Shown here piece by piece: positions 21,441 through 34,541 of a stretch of DNA of 64,000 nt. Each line of letters opens with the position of its first letter. Positions within the stretch are counted from its first letter, which is position 1. The notes beneath the pieces were generated by a model that did not search any database, was not told where the DNA came from, and was given only the letters and a program-made list of their open reading frames with translations. The position numbers were made by a program, and so were the translations under genes. Source of the DNA: Megascapheus bottae (taxonomy: Eukaryota > Chordata > Mammalia > Rodentia > Geomyidae); assembly GCA_024803745.1 (NCBI GenBank), contig JANJXV010000193.1:682001-746000 (forward strand), read 5' to 3'.

Positions 21441-22551
21441 AGTACTTTTACAACATGTATGCTCATACACATTGCTTCTGATCCAAACACTCATTGTTCA
21501 ATTTAACTAACAAGATGTGAGGAACGATGATTGACTGTAATTTACTAGATGGGATTCTAGTGAGTATATATTTCCACTTCCACTCTGAAGCCAGGGAAGT
21601 GTTTCTGGTACATGTTTCAACTATCTCCCAAAGAGGAAATAATATGTGAGTACGTTTGATAGTATTTCAGATAGGAGATGGACTTTGGTGTTTGGAACCT
21701 GTTGGGCAGAGTGTATCAGCTGGGCTGTGATAACAGAGATGATGTTACAGACAGTAATATTTTCATCCCAGACAGACTTAATCCAGATCCTTGGATTTCA
21801 GGCCTTGAGTAGATAGAATTACAAGTGTGAGCTGCCACCACCACCTGGTTCATTTTGGAAACCTTAATTGCTTCTCATTTGTTCCTTTCCTTTTTTGGAA
21901 GATTGATCTAAGCTGGCTGATTGTGCATCACAATGAAGTGATTGGCCTCAGGAATTGCAAATATTTGTTTCATCAGCACGGAATGAATGAAGTTGATCTA
22001 AACCCAATAGTATTTTCCTTCTGATAAATAGGGAACTTACTTATATCATTTTTCCTTGCCTTTGCTTTCCCAAAGCAAGCAACATGTTTCTTAAAAACTA
22101 TACTTCATGAGAATATTATAATTAGAAGCTATCTTCTGCACACTTCAGAATAGTCCTTGCATTTATAAACTTATATTACAATATTAGGTAGAAGAATGGT
22201 GACTGTTAGTTTCATAACTACTTCATATGTTTTACTCTTTAAGGCTCATTAAGTCAAGAAGGGATTAAATACATTTATATAATAGTAGAACATAGCTCCT
22301 GCTGATTTGATGTGTGTGCAGATGATACACAGATTTATTAGGATTACTCAAAAGTTTTCTTCAAATTTTCAGTAGTAGACTGCTATGCTAACTGGTAGGT
22401 GATAGTAATGATGCTGAAATTCTATGAATCAGCTATGAAGCAGAATTTCAGGGGAGAGTATTTGCTAGGGACTTAATTTCTAAGACGCATATCAAGAATA
22501 TTGAACTATAACACCAAATGATGGAGGACTCAGCGTCACATTTTCTTGTTT

Positions 22552-23010
22552 TATGCAAGTCCTGGGACTTGAACCCAGGGCCTGGGAACTGTCCTTAAAA
22601 GTTTTTTTTTTTGCTTCAGGCTAGTGTTCTACCACTTTATCCACAGCTCCACTTCCAGATTTTTGGTAATGAACTGTAAATCAGAATATCATGCAATTTG
22701 TTTGGGCTGGATTCAAACCTGATTCTGTGTAGATAGGATTCCAAGTGTGAGCACACAGAGCCTGGCTAGTATCATTCATCATTCAAGTCATGGGACTGCA
22801 ATTCTGCACCTGGGTCTTGTCACTGAGCTTTTCAGCTCAAGACTACTGCCCTATCCCTTGAGCCATAGGGCCACTTCTGGGTTTCTGGTGGTTAATTGGA
22901 GATAAGAGTCACATGGACTTCAGTGCCCAGGCTGACTTTGAACTGCTATCCTTGGATCCCAGCCTCTTGAGTAGCTACATTTACAAGTGTGAGCCACCAT
23001 ACCCGGCTAA
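22552..23010 (-). repeat. Two adjacent minus-strand SINEs
   Basis: 22,552-22,768: 'gtcctgggacttgaacccagggcctggg' with a poly-T interruption. 22,785-23,010: 'gtcatgggactgcaattctgcacctggg' to 'agtgtgagccaccatacccgg', a full B1-like/tRNA-like element. Confidence 0.85.
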
Positions 23011-23441
23011 ATTATTTTTTAAGTTAATTTATTTTGTTAAGTCAATATATAGTTGGCATACGGTTACATAAGTAATGAACATATTTCTTAAGAAAATTGT
23101 TATCCCCTCCCTCATTTTTCTCTGTTTTCCTACCCTCAGCCCCCTCTCCACCCAGATTGTTCAGTTCATTTGCGTTTAGTGTCTTCCAAGTATCACTGTT
23201 CAATTGGTTCACCCTTTTTCCTTTGTTTTTTTTTTTTTACCATTTTATTATACCCTCTCCATTCCCCAAATCACATAAACCTATGTACAAGACACAGGGT
23301 ACCCGAATTCAACACAGTGACTACAGAGAATAAAACTAAAGGGAAAAAGAAGAAAAGAGGTAAAAAGCAAAGAAAATGAAAGAACATCATACAGTACCTT
23401 AGAAGCAACAACACTGAAAAAACAAAACATAAAACCTTGGG

Positions 23442-23905
23442 CTGAAAATGAAGCTTGCCTAGCATGTGTGAAACCCTGGATTCCATTCCTTAGCACCACA
23501 TAAACAAAAAACTGGAAGTGCCACTGTGACTCAGCTGGTAGATTTCTAACGTTCAGCACAGAGTGTCTCCAAGTGACAAAAATCTGTCACATTTAAGTCA
23601 GGCTTCAAAACTTTGCTAGGAACCAGTTTTGTGATTTGGAATAAAGTCCAGTTTTCAAAAAATCACTAGCCAGGCGCTGGAGGGTCATAATTGTCATTCT
23701 ACTAGCCAGGGAGAAGGTGATTCAAAGCCTTTGCAAGCAAATAAAATGAAAACAAAAAAACTGTAAGATTCTACTCTCCACTTATCCACCCAAAAACTAA
23801 GTGGAGTTGTGGCTAAAACTGGTACAGCATTAGCCTTGAGGAAAAAGAACTAAGAGACCTTGCCCAGGTCCAAAGTTCAACCTCCCCACCAAGAAAGAAA
23901 AAAAA
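23442..23905 (+). repeat. Two plus-strand SINEs
   Basis: 23,442-23,580 is a tRNA-like dimer ('gcttgcctagcatgtgtgaaaccc'). 23,668-23,905 is a diverged B1-like/tRNA-like element ('agccaggcgctggagggtcataa', 'acagcattagccttgagg'). Confidence 0.75.
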
Positions 23906-24289
23906 GGAGTCCAGATACCTTAGTTTAAAAAGTATATCTGGATATCTTAGTAGATTTTTCTGATCTTTCCTCATTCATCTGATGGAACCACATAATCTTG
24001 ATCCTGATCTGACTAAGAGCCTGCATTGTGCTTAATAAATTCATTCCACATATTCCAGTAGAATCTGGACAGCTAACAGCCACTTACCAATGCTTTATTC
24101 TACGTTTAGGCCAGTATGTCTTCATACCATCTACACAGTCAGGTATATCATCTTTCCAGAAGTATCATTGAGTGTAGAACACTCAGAACTAAAATAATTG
24201 CATAAAGATGTAATAAAACCCCTTGATTCATTAAGAAAATTTCTGTACCACTTAGAGCAAGTACATTAGTGGTATTTACCTCTAGCCTC

Positions 24290-25281
24290 TTTTTAAAAAA
24301 ATTTATTAAAATTGAATTTTACATCATATTTCAAATGTCATGTTTAACCAACAAGTATTCAAGAAGGGAATCGCTATACAATCACTGGCATATAGATTTT
24401 AGAATATAGTAAAAATTAAGCTGAGTCTTTGTATGTCATAGATACAGATTAATCTATAATAAAACACATGTCTATAGAGTGTATAGTCTATCCTAGATTT
24501 TTATGTCTATGTAGTTATGTTTATATCTCCAAAATTATGTCCAGAACTATTCAATCATCGCTCTACTACTGTTTGAAACTAATATCCATATATTAAGGAT
24601 ATCATGTACCTTTTGTTCCTTGGTCTTGACTTATCTCACTCAACAGGATTCACTCTAATTTCATCCACTACCCCAAAAATGCCATTATTATTTTTTTCTG
24701 TGCAGATCTTCTTTTTATGTATTTATATTTATTGTAATTTATAGAAGGGTTACATTATATTCACCAGATAGAAGGTGCATTACTTCTCAAACTTTGATAC
24801 CCCATGTAATGATATGGTCCCCATTTCCCTTCCCCTACCCCCACTCATGTTCATTTCCCCCCTTCCCTATCCAATTTCAAATAACCAATTAGGCACGTAT
24901 GAAATATATCAGAAAACAAGGTGAAATATTGTAACAATATGATATAACCAAGGGATAGCAAAAGAGATAAGAGATCACATAGTTCATTAAGGACAACAAT
25001 CACTCATTATATGAGTTTTGTTTCTTTATCTTGGAGGTCCTTACATTTAGTGTCATACTATTTGTCACGATGTCTCTAGATTTTGTTCTACTGTAAATCT
25101 CTGGTAGCAGAGCCCAAGGTTTCTACTGAATTTGACAAATGAGGGAGACTCTTGGGCCTATGTTCCTTTGAGTTTGGCTTACTTCACTTAATATGATTTT
25201 TTTCCTTTTCATCCACTTCCCCGAGAATGCCATTATTTTATCTTGTCGGTTGGCTATGTATCATTCCATTGTGTGTGTGTG

Positions 25282-25333
<52 letters not shown>

Positions 25334-25400
25334 CGTGTATCACATTTTTTGTAGTAGGGCATCTGGTTGTTTCCATCATCCAACCTCATTTTCTACAGAT
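24290..25400 (-). mobile_element. Old L1 3' region with a younger L1 3' end nested in it
   Basis: 24,290-24,690 and about 25,205-25,400 are old, diverged L1 sequence. 24,695-25,200 is a younger 5'-truncated minus-strand L1 3' end ('gaaggtgcattacttctcaaac', 'ccttccctatccaatttcaaat', 'ttggcttacttcacttaatatg'), related to the 3' end at 18,983. A direct repeat, 'tttcatccacta/tcccc..aatgccattatt', flanks the younger piece (24,658-24,688 and 25,208-25,236), consistent with a target-site duplication. Confidence 0.7.
25270..25337. repeat. (GT)n microsatellite
   Basis: Pure GT run with short GCGT interruptions at both ends, inside the old L1 'cattccattgtgt' motif from which it probably grew. Confidence 0.97.
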
Positions 25401-25404
25401 ATTT

Positions 25405-26560
25405 TTATAGTCTCTTTTTTATTTTCAGGGTAATGTATAGAGGGGTTATGATTACATTTACAGGTAGTGGACTGCATTACTTCTCACACATTTATTCCAC
25501 TCCACATGTTTTTGTCCCCAGTTCCCTCTCCCCTCCCCTTCCCAATCATCTTGTTTCCCCCCGTCCCTTTCCTATTTGACATAAACAAATAAACATATAT
25601 ACAATATGCCAGGGAAAAATCAGATACAGTAACAATCTGACATTAACCATAGGGCAAAATAAGAGATGAGAAATAACATAGTAGATTAAGGACAAAAATC
25701 ACACAAGGTTAAGAGCAACGATGACACAAGATATAGCTCTTGTTCCCATATCCTAGAGATCCTTTCATTTAGTCTCATCCTATATGACCTTATATACCTA
25801 AGTTTTTGAGTTATTGTAATCCTCTGCTAGGAGAGTCCTAGATGTGAACTAATTATTACAAATGAGGGAAACCATTGAGCTTATGTTTCTTTGGGTCTGG
25901 CTGCTTCACTTAATATGAATTTTTCCAAGTCTTTCCATTTCCTTACAAATGGGGCGATGTCATTCCTTCAGATGGCAGCATAGCATTCCATTGTGTATAA
26001 GTACCACATCTTCTTGATTCAGTCATCTACTGAGTGGCATCTGGGTTGGTTTCATATCTTTGCTATGGTAAATAGTGCTGCAATGAGCATCATTGTGGTA
26101 GTGGCTTTAGTATGTCCTTTTTTCTGGACAATTGGGTAGATGCCAAGTAGTGGATTTGCTGGATCATAGGGGAGCTCTATGTTCAGTCTTTTGAGGAACC
26201 ACCACACTGCTTTCCCTAGTGGTTGAACGAGTTTACACTCACACCAACAGTGTAGGTGTGATCCCACCTGGTCACTTCCCCACCAGTATCTCTTATTAGA
26301 TTTTCTGATAATGGCCATTCTGACTGGAGTCAGGTGGAATCTCAAAGTTGTTTTGATTTTCATTTCCCTTATTGCTAGAGATATGGAGCATTTCTTCATG
26401 TGTCTAAAGCCCATTTTAATTTTTTCTTCAGAGAATACTCTTTTAAGTCTTTAGCCCACCTTTTAATAGGATGGTTGTTTCTTTGAAGATTTGTTTGGGA
26501 GAGATTCATTTTTTTCAGCTATAGATATATTTTAGATAACTACATATATTTTTGTAGAAA
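25405..26560 (-). mobile_element. 5'-truncated L1 3' end
   Basis: Minus-strand L1: 3'UTR from about 25,410 ('gggtaatgtatagaggggttatg'), then the ORF2 C-terminal region (26,414-26,052, with [20 protein letters not shown] and YWWGSDQVGSHLHCWCECKL). More diverged than the 18,983 element, so a different and older subfamily copy. Confidence 0.85.
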
Positions 26561-26569
26561 AAAGAATGG

Positions 26570-26910
26570 AAGCCATCATGCTGGCTCACAACTTAATTTC
26601 AGCTACTTAGGAGGCTCAGGGCTTAGGATCACAGGTCAAAGCCAACCAGGGCCCTACAGTGTGTGAGATCAAACTCTGTGAACATACAATGACTGTAAGA
26701 GGAATCTCACTGCCTGGGAATGTAGCCTAATGGTAGAGTGCTCACCTAGAATGCATGAAGACCTAGGTTCTATTCACCGGTACCGCATATTCAGAAAAAA
26801 GCTAGAAGTGGCGCTGTGTTTAAAGAGGCAGAGCACTCACCTTGGGCAAGCGAGTCCAATGAAAATGTCTAGGCCCTGAGTCCAAGCCGTAGGACTGGCA
26901 AAAAGAAAAA
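26570..26910 (+). repeat. B1-like unit and tRNA-derived SINE
   Basis: 26,570-26,690 is B1-like ('catgctggctcacaacttaatttcagctactta'). 26,712-26,910 is a tRNA-like dimer ('atgtagcctaatggtagagtgc', 'gaaaaaagctagaagtggcgctgtg'). Confidence 0.8.
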
Positions 26911-27013
26911 AAAGAGCAATCTTACTTAAGTAACAAGGAATGTACCCTATATTTATACAGACTGAAAAATTCATTAAGAAATTAGAAAATATGTATAAAG
27001 TGCATAATTTCTT

Positions 27014-28440
27014 TTGTGTGTTGGCACTGGGTCTTCAACTGAGTGCTTCAGCTCTATCCCTGACCTTTTCTGCTCAAGGCTAGCACTCTACCAATGCAGC
27101 CCCAAATCAACTATCTTCAACTGAGATATAAGCGATGAATATTTCAGGGTGCTTCATGAAAAACATTTTTATAAATTGAAACTTTCAACACAGTCTTATT
27201 TTAGTATGAATGTTGAGATGGGAAGAGACAGAAAAAGTGAAATGTTTCCTGATCGCCATAGAGAAGAGACTCAGCAGAACCACTGTGGTCTGCAGGCTTC
27301 TTTGTGAGTTTTGTTTGCTTGTTTGATTTTTGTCAATTGTGGGGCTTGAACTCTGGGCCTGGGCACTGTCCCTGAGCTCTTCAGCTCAAGGCTAGTGCTT
27401 TAATCTGTGAGCCACAGTGCCACTTCTGGTTTTTCTGGCAGTTAACTGGGTACTTTGGCTGGCTTTAAACTTTGATTCTCAGATCTTAGCCTCCTGAGTA
27501 GCTAAGATTATAGGTGTGAGGTACCATCACCAGGCTGCTGCTCTGTTACTATGCAGGTTCTGGATCAAGAACTTCAAGTTCTTACTTCAATTTTTTCTTC
27601 TCTTGCCTGAAACTCTGCCATTTGAACGAAGCCCCAGTTCCTGGTCTTTGTTGGTTAATGAGAGATATTATGATTTTCTAATATTCAGAGCAATGATTAT
27701 AAAACCCAGCATTTTACTTACTTGAATAAATTAAGAGACAGGACCTAGTGAGATGGAAAACAAATTTTTTTTCAAGTTGCTATCCTGTTCTAATGCATAA
27801 GTCTGGCTATTTTGCTTACACACAAATATGTATTTTACCAATTTCTACTCTATTTTTGCTTACCTTAAAACCACCACTGCCATTTCATAGATTTTGTTGT
27901 TGTTGTTTGCGGTGCTTGAACTCTGTGCCTGGGCTGTTCCTCAGATCTTCAGTTCAATGCCAGTGCTCTACTACTTTTGATTTGGCCAGTCCTGGCCTTG
28001 AACTCAGGGACTGAGCACTGTCCTTATATTTTCTCAAGGCTAGGGCTCTACCACTTCAGCCTCAGCACCACTTCCAGCATTTTTCTATGTATGTGATATT
28101 GAGGAATTGAACCCAGGTCTTCGTGCATGCTAGGCAAGCACTCTACCACTAGGCCAAGCTCCCAGCCCAAAATTATTCATCAATACTATTAGCTATCTTC
28201 TTTTTTTTATTATTGATTCGTCATGTTGCTTGGACTTTGGGCCTGGACTCTAACTGACCTCTTCAGCTCAAGTCTAGCGCTCTTCCTCTACAGCTCCATT
28301 TTTGGTTTCTGGTAGTTAATTGGTGATGTAAGTCTCACAAACATATGTGTCCAGGCTAGCTTTGGGCTTTGAACCAAGATCCTCCAATCTCAGCCTCCAT
28401 AGTAGGTAGAATTACACGCTTCAGCCAGCAGTGCCTGACT
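27014..28440 (-). repeat. Cluster of minus-strand SINEs (part 1)
   Basis: Elements at 27,014-27,108, 27,330-27,535, 27,898-27,965, 27,980-28,172 and 28,205-28,440, all in minus orientation. They are recognised by repeated 'cttgaactctgggcctgggcac', 'caaggctagygct', 'gctaggcaagcactctaccactagg' and 'tcagcctcc' motifs. 27,540-27,895 between them is unassigned. Confidence 0.85.
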
Positions 28441-28448
28441 GTTTGATA

Positions 28449-29310
<862 letters not shown>

Positions 29311-29455
29311 AAATAGGCCACTCTTGAAGCTAGAATTACAGAGATCGGCCATAATACTGGCATGTTGTTATCTAATTATATAATTTTTCTTCTATTTTTG
29401 ATGGCTTTTCCTTAGTGTACATATTTCCTACATATTTTATGGAAAACTTCCTTCC

Positions 29456-29662
29456 CACTGGGGCCATAAGTTAAGCCTAGTAGAAGCGTTCTTGCCGAGC
29501 ATGAATGAAGACCCAAGTTCAATTCCTCAGCACAACATTGATAAAAAAAGATAAAAGTGGTGCTGTGGCACATGTGATAGAAATTGTGCCTTAAGAATAA
29601 ACAAAAACAAAAACAAGGATCGTGCTCAGGTCCTGAGTCTAAGCCCAGTACTGGCAAAAAAA
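29456..29662 (+). repeat. tRNA-derived dimeric SINE
   Basis: Plus strand: 'taagcctagtagaagcgttcttgccgagcatgaatg', 'agttcaattcctcagcac', second half with AAAAC-rich interruption, tail at 29,655. Confidence 0.75.
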
Positions 29663-30244
29663 TTCTGCCCAAAGTAGACATTTAAACTTATTGTACTTTT
29701 CAAAAAATTTGTTGTTCAAGGTGATATACAAAGAGATTTCTGTTACATATGTAATGAGTACATTTCTTGTAAACACTGTTACCCCCTCCCCCGTTTTCTC
29801 TTTCCCTTCCCACCAAGTCATAAATTTCATTTACAACAAATATATATGTATTTTCATTCCTGAAAAAAATAGTTTAAAATGTGTTCAAATAAATGATGTA
29901 GGTTGATATATTTATCAAAATGGATTACTTGAACTCTAAAATAAACATTCTAAGTAATTTTTCTCATAAAATTGTAGTAATGCTATAAAACTAATATAAA
30001 AGGAATTTTTGTTATTAATTTCTTATGTTTTACCTTTAACATTATTACACTAAGCATACTGTTTATGGTATTAATACAGACAGCATGAAATATGATTATG
30101 TAAAAAAATTAAATGATTAAAAATAGTAAGGTTGGGGGCCAGTAGTCTGGCTTGGTGGCACACACCCTGGACTGGCAAAAAAGAAGTAGCGTTAGATAAA
30201 ACAGATTTATTTCCAAATGTGTGGAAAATGGTATGATTTCTTGT

Positions 30245-30425
30245 TTGGCTAGTCCTGGGCTTGACCTGAGGGACCAGGAACTGTCCTTGGCCACATTTGT
30301 TCAAGGGTGGCACCCTTACACCTGAGCAACAGTGCCCCATCTGCTTTTTCTGTGTATGCAGTGTCGAAGAATTGAATCAAGGTCTTCTTGTATACTAGGC
30401 GAGCACTCTACAACTAGGCAACATT
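30245..30425 (-). repeat. tRNA-derived dimeric SINE
   Basis: Minus strand: 'gctagtcctgggcttgacctg' to 'tatactaggcgagcactctacaactagg'. A small plus-strand SINE scrap precedes it at about 30,130-30,180. Confidence 0.8.
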
Positions 30426-30847
30426 AAAAGCCAAAGTAGATTTTTGATGCTATTGTGGAGTTTTAATTTTCTTAAATATTTGTACACAGCACAAGGGATA
30501 TATAATCAGACTTGAACTCACAGAACAGAGTCCCACATAATATTACAGTTACTCTGGCACTTCTCCCGATTGACAAAACACATTTCCAGGCATCTGCTCT
30601 GTCCTTAAGCTTTGGTAGCTGACTTGTCTTTCCATGGAGGCCTGGCCTGGATTCCTGGTGATTCCATGCATTTCATAGTTCCCTGAATATCCAGTAAGGT
30701 TGTCTTCTATGGGACCAGACCTGTCTGGTTTTTGGCCCACCCAGGACCTATGTGTCTGAGGTCTCACATTATAAGTGGAAAATAAAACACAGTATAATAA
30801 GCACTGAAGAACTGCACACCATAATATTAACAATGAGAGTTTAATAG

Positions 30848-31372
30848 TTAGCAAAGTAAATACAATGAATACTTGACAAGAATCATGAGAGCAAGATAAA
30901 GAGACGTCTTTTTAGGAAGGGGACAGGGAAGCTCTAAATCCAGACTGGCCTCCAAGTTGCCTTCAGATAGTAATTCTACTTCCGAGTCCTCAGAAGGGTC
31001 TCCTTCCTCATGAGAAACAGAATGTCCTTCCTGAGTTAAGAGGGGGATGGATTCTGGTTTGTCGAATGGAGATTGAGTCTCTTTTAGTGAGATGGATGGG
31101 TCTGGATATTCTGTGAGGATGGATTCATTTTCCTCCAATGAATCCAGTATTGAGAGTACACTTGCTGCTTCCCATGGGGACATTTTCCATGAGCCCAGCG
31201 TGTGCCCCTTCAGCTTGCACAATAAGTGGAGTGTTCTCTGACTCAGATGGACTGACTCTGGGTGGAGTGTGAAAGGAAACGGAAGGAAATCTGGCTGCTC
31301 TTTTTCTTCCTCCATAGTATCTGCAGGTTCAACTGTGTCACACATGGGGTTCAGAGCAAAAGGTATATCCAT
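30848..31372 (-). pseudogene. RalGDS-family CDC25-domain start with acidic tail
   Basis: 174-codon open frame beginning MDIPFALNPMCDTVEPAD. Residues about 29-63 read FLPFPFTLHPESVHLSQRTL, HLLCKLKGHTLGSW, then MSPWEAASVLSILDSL. They follow the first helix of RasGEF domains (F-P-x-x-L-x-x-E-x-x-x-L...H-x-L-G-S-x-W, then A-P-T-I-R-A-T-V), with the loop between missing. The rest is Glu/Ser/Pro-rich and ends in a hydrophobic stretch, so the catalytic domain is not complete. It lies downstream, in transcription order, of RasGEF_N pieces at 31.85-32.06 kb and 32.96-33.28 kb on the same strand. Upstream in frame are a Pro-rich linker and stops (around 31,384 and 31,598). Most likely a pseudogene; the family call is by motif alignment by eye. 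Confidence 0.55.
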
Positions 31373-31849
31373 AGGACTCTAAACCTGTTTGGTAATTTCT
31401 ACAGAAGGCCCATGGTTTCTGGAGTGCAGTGATGATTCTCAGTCTCCATCAGTCACCAGCTCCATTGGTGGGTTTTTCATCCGGAGTTCAGGATAAGCTC
31501 TTACACGATGACCCAAACCTAAGAATGGAAATAGGTACAGAGTGGACAGAGTGGACTCTGCAAGTTGAAGTGTCACTCAACTTCCATGAGGATCTAATGG
31601 AGGAACCTGTAGAACTGGAGTTTGGACTGAACACTGAGGAGGTGTAGGGTCTTTCTAATGAGTGCTTATTCCCGAGTCCTTTCAGAGGACAGACATTACC
31701 TGGCTGACACCACCCATAAAGGTCATTTTGCCAAGCTCTGTAGAAGTAAGGGCCAACCAATATCTAGACCACATGGGCTTCCTACTCACAGGTTCTGAGG
31801 CACCCACACCAGGACTTCTACTTTTTCTTGGTCTTACTGGTCACATATT

Positions 31850-32060
31850 CCTCCAGCTGGTCAAAAAGTTTGTGTTTAGAAGAGCAGGTCCAAAGCCGAC
31901 ATGTGGAGCCTCATATAGAGCTTGATTTGTGTCAGGGTGTGGCAGTTCTTGAACTCGTAGAAATCACTGGGGTAGAAGTCCATTCACATCGTATAGATGG
32001 AACACATGATGCTGTGGGCACATTCGGTACAAGGAAAGTGAGAGCCTTCTCTCTCCATCC
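31850..32060 (-). pseudogene. RalGDS-family RasGEF_N distal part
   Basis: The reverse strand reads MDFYPSDFYEFKNCHTLTQ, then IKLYMRLHMSALDLLF, and in a neighbouring frame FDQLEEYV. This matches the end of RasGEF_N in RalGDS-type proteins (D-F-x-x-P-D-F-x-x-L-K...V-x-L-x-M-x-x-S-D-L...AQLE). A stop lies before MDF and another after LLF. It sits between the RasGEF_N exon (32.96 kb) and the linker/CDC25 start (31.4 kb), in correct order for one gene. Confidence 0.6.
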
Positions 32061-32961
32061 TGAGCCTTTTACCAAAGCCCCTTTCTTGCAGGATTCTAAT
32101 GCTGTGGCTGTCCTGCAGAGATGTGCACTTATGTGCTGGGAGGGGTGTAAGAGACACTCGAGAACAGGATGACTTTTACACCCCACTTCCAGAAGCTTCT
32201 AAGAGAGGCCTCTATGCATCTGTCCAAAGTAAACGCACCTTAAATTAACTAAGTAAATGCTCTAAATAAATCAATAAGTGAATGTTCTACATAAAGAACT
32301 AAATGCTCATTGCTCTAATCTTAGCCACCCAGCAGGCTGAGCTCTGAAGATCACAGTGGAAAGCCAGTCTAGTCAGTAAAAGTCTAAAGGCCCTTGTCTT
32401 CAATTAGGCAGCAAAAAGCCAGAACTTGACCTATGACTCAAATGGTACAGTGCTAATTTTTGAACACCAAACGGATGGCATTTAGACCGGGGTTCAGTTT
32501 CAAGTGTCAGCACTGGACCACACACCAAAATGTAAATGCTTTCAGGTTCTAACAGGCAAAGCTATCACAATCCCTCCCTGATGGCTCAAAAGTGATTCAG
32601 CCCCCAGCTTTTCCTCTGACTCCAGTATTTCACAGGCCTCCGCCATTAGTACTGACACCTCATTTCTTACTGGGAAATGGGATTTCCTAGGATGTCACCT
32701 AGGTGAGGGCTGCAGTTGGGAGCCACTTACTCATGCCTGAAATCCAACTTCTCAGTAAGCACACTGTTGAGACTCCAGTAGCTTGTGAGTGAAATGAAAT
32801 GGCATGGTGTCCCAGTCATAATAAAGTAGTTTGTGCACTTTTATCATGCTTAGCTCCCCTGTGAACACCCCCGTGAAACAAACAGGCTCAGAGAGGAGCC
32901 AAGTATTCCAAGACTTGGCCAGGAGTGGTGAGCAAACATGGGTTTGGAGGGGGAACACTCA

Positions 32962-33279
32962 CTTTTTCAAGAGAATTTCCAGCAACTACTACATTGTCCT
33001 CCACTATTTGAAATTGTGCAGGAAGTTTCCCACATAAAAGAGATCACCTCTCTGGTAGGCAGGGATCAGCTTTGTCAGCAGCATCTCCAACAGGCCTTCC
33101 TCCAGGATCCATAGGTTACAAGGCTCATTCAGAGTCTGAGCTGACTTACCATCACACTGTATTGGCAAAACAGTGGATATTTCAAACGTAGGAATGGGAC
33201 CACACTTCACACTGAGGAATTGGTATAGAGTAGATTGGAAATGACATACTCTAATCTCAGTATAGTCACTTGAAAGCAC
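32962..33279 (-). pseudogene. RalGDS-family RasGEF_N exon, decayed (copy B)
   Basis: Copy-B counterpart of 830-1,146 with the same three in-frame stops and the same GTGAGT donor. The open part reads TLNEPCNLWILEEGLLEMLL. Here the downstream exons of the gene are also in the window (31.85-32.06 kb and 30.85-31.37 kb), which supports the family call. Confidence 0.72.
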
Positions 33280-33319
33280 ACAAGAATGTTGTGGTTTGTG
33301 GGCAGGATGATGGGTTCAA

Positions 33320-33790
33320 ATAGGTTTCCTCTCAAAATACCTCATCTGAGTTTCCCTGGAGTTTCCTGGCTTTCTTCCTAGAGAAATGCCTGATATACTG
33401 GAATTTTGTCTTGGCCCTGATCCAGCATCTACTTCTTCAAGTGAGACATCCATATCTCTCATGCCTGAGATCCGAGCCTCCTGACCTTTGGCAACAGCAC
33501 AGCAACATCTTTCTTCCTCCTTAGCCACAGGCCAAGGGAGCTGACTTGAGCTGGTTGTCACATACAGTGGCTTGGTTACCAGGGTTCCATATTCTGTTCC
33601 ATTGTGAGGGAGGTAGGGTCACCTTTCAAGGCCCAATGACCAAAGCTCCTTGCTCACAGAACACCTCCCCAAAGACATACTGGAGGCTGAATCTCCCTTC
33701 CCACCTCACATATGGATGTAGTAAACAGCACACCTTTTTGTTCAAATCCCAAGTCATTAACTAGGCGTAAGTGCTAGCCTGGTCTCAGGC
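33320..33790 (-). pseudogene. Low-copy gene-like segment (copy B)
   Basis: Counterpart of 1,200-1,650; open stretch 33,316-33,561 with TTSSSQLPWPVAKEEERCC. No recognised domain. Confidence 0.4.
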
Positions 33791-33910
33791 TCAAGGAGCC
33801 TTTCTTAGGTAAGATCCAAACTTAACTGTCACTATTCCCCTTAGCCTTCACAAGACATTTTGCTTCACAGTGCCTTCTCAGCTTGCATTTTGCCTCTTGC
33901 ACATTTCTTT

Positions 33911-34095
33911 TGCTAGTCCTGGGACTTGACCTCAGAGCCTGACCATTGTTCTTAGGCTTTCTTTAGGCTATAGCTGTCCCACCAAGCCACAGCACCACTT
34001 CCAGAGTTTTCTATGTATATGGTACTGCAGAATCAAACCGGACTCTTTTTGTGTGGTAGCCAAGCACTCTACAAATAGATGAAAGACCCAGGCCA
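33911..34095 (-). repeat. tRNA-derived dimeric SINE (arm 1, copy B)
   Basis: Counterpart of 1,778-1,925, more complete ('gtagccaagcactctacaaatag' present). Confidence 0.85.
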
Positions 34096-34326
34096 TCTTG
34101 CACATATTTTTCACTTCAATCTACTAGGACGTTGTTAGGTTTCTGTATCCTAATCTATTTTTCTTCCTGATGAATATCTGTGCTGTCATCTGTAAAAATG
34201 CAAGTGGGAAAATCACAGAAGCATTGGTGACATAAAAAAAGTCTTACAGACATAGATAAGTGTTCATTCTTTGTACGAGAAAGGATATTTTGATATGAAG
34301 ATGATGACTATTTATAAATACTTAAT

Positions 34327-34541
34327 CGGGGTTTAGACTTTGGCCCAGTGGTAGAGTGCTTGCCTAGCATCCATGAAGATCTAGGTTTGAGTCCTTAATA
34401 TCACACAGATATAAAAATCCATATGGCAATGCGGCTCAAGTGGCAGAGGGCTAGACTTGGGAAAAGCCAAGAGCAGTGCTCAGGCCCTGAGTTCAAGCCC
34501 CAGGAATGGCAGAAAAAACAAAAGAAAAGAAAAGAAAAGAA
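34327..34541 (+). repeat. tRNA-derived dimeric SINE (arm 1, copy B)
   Basis: Counterpart of 2,122-2,322, with 'aggaatggcag' retained and a slightly longer AAAAG tail. Confidence 0.88.

Noticed and set aside
23097..23559. Overlapping frames on both strands in pyrimidine-rich DNA
   Set aside because: Low-complexity, Phe/Ser/Pro-rich; fits an old L1 3'UTR-like polypyrimidine area or chance.
25227..25433. Cys/Val-rich frame
   Set aside because: GT microsatellite inside old L1 sequence.
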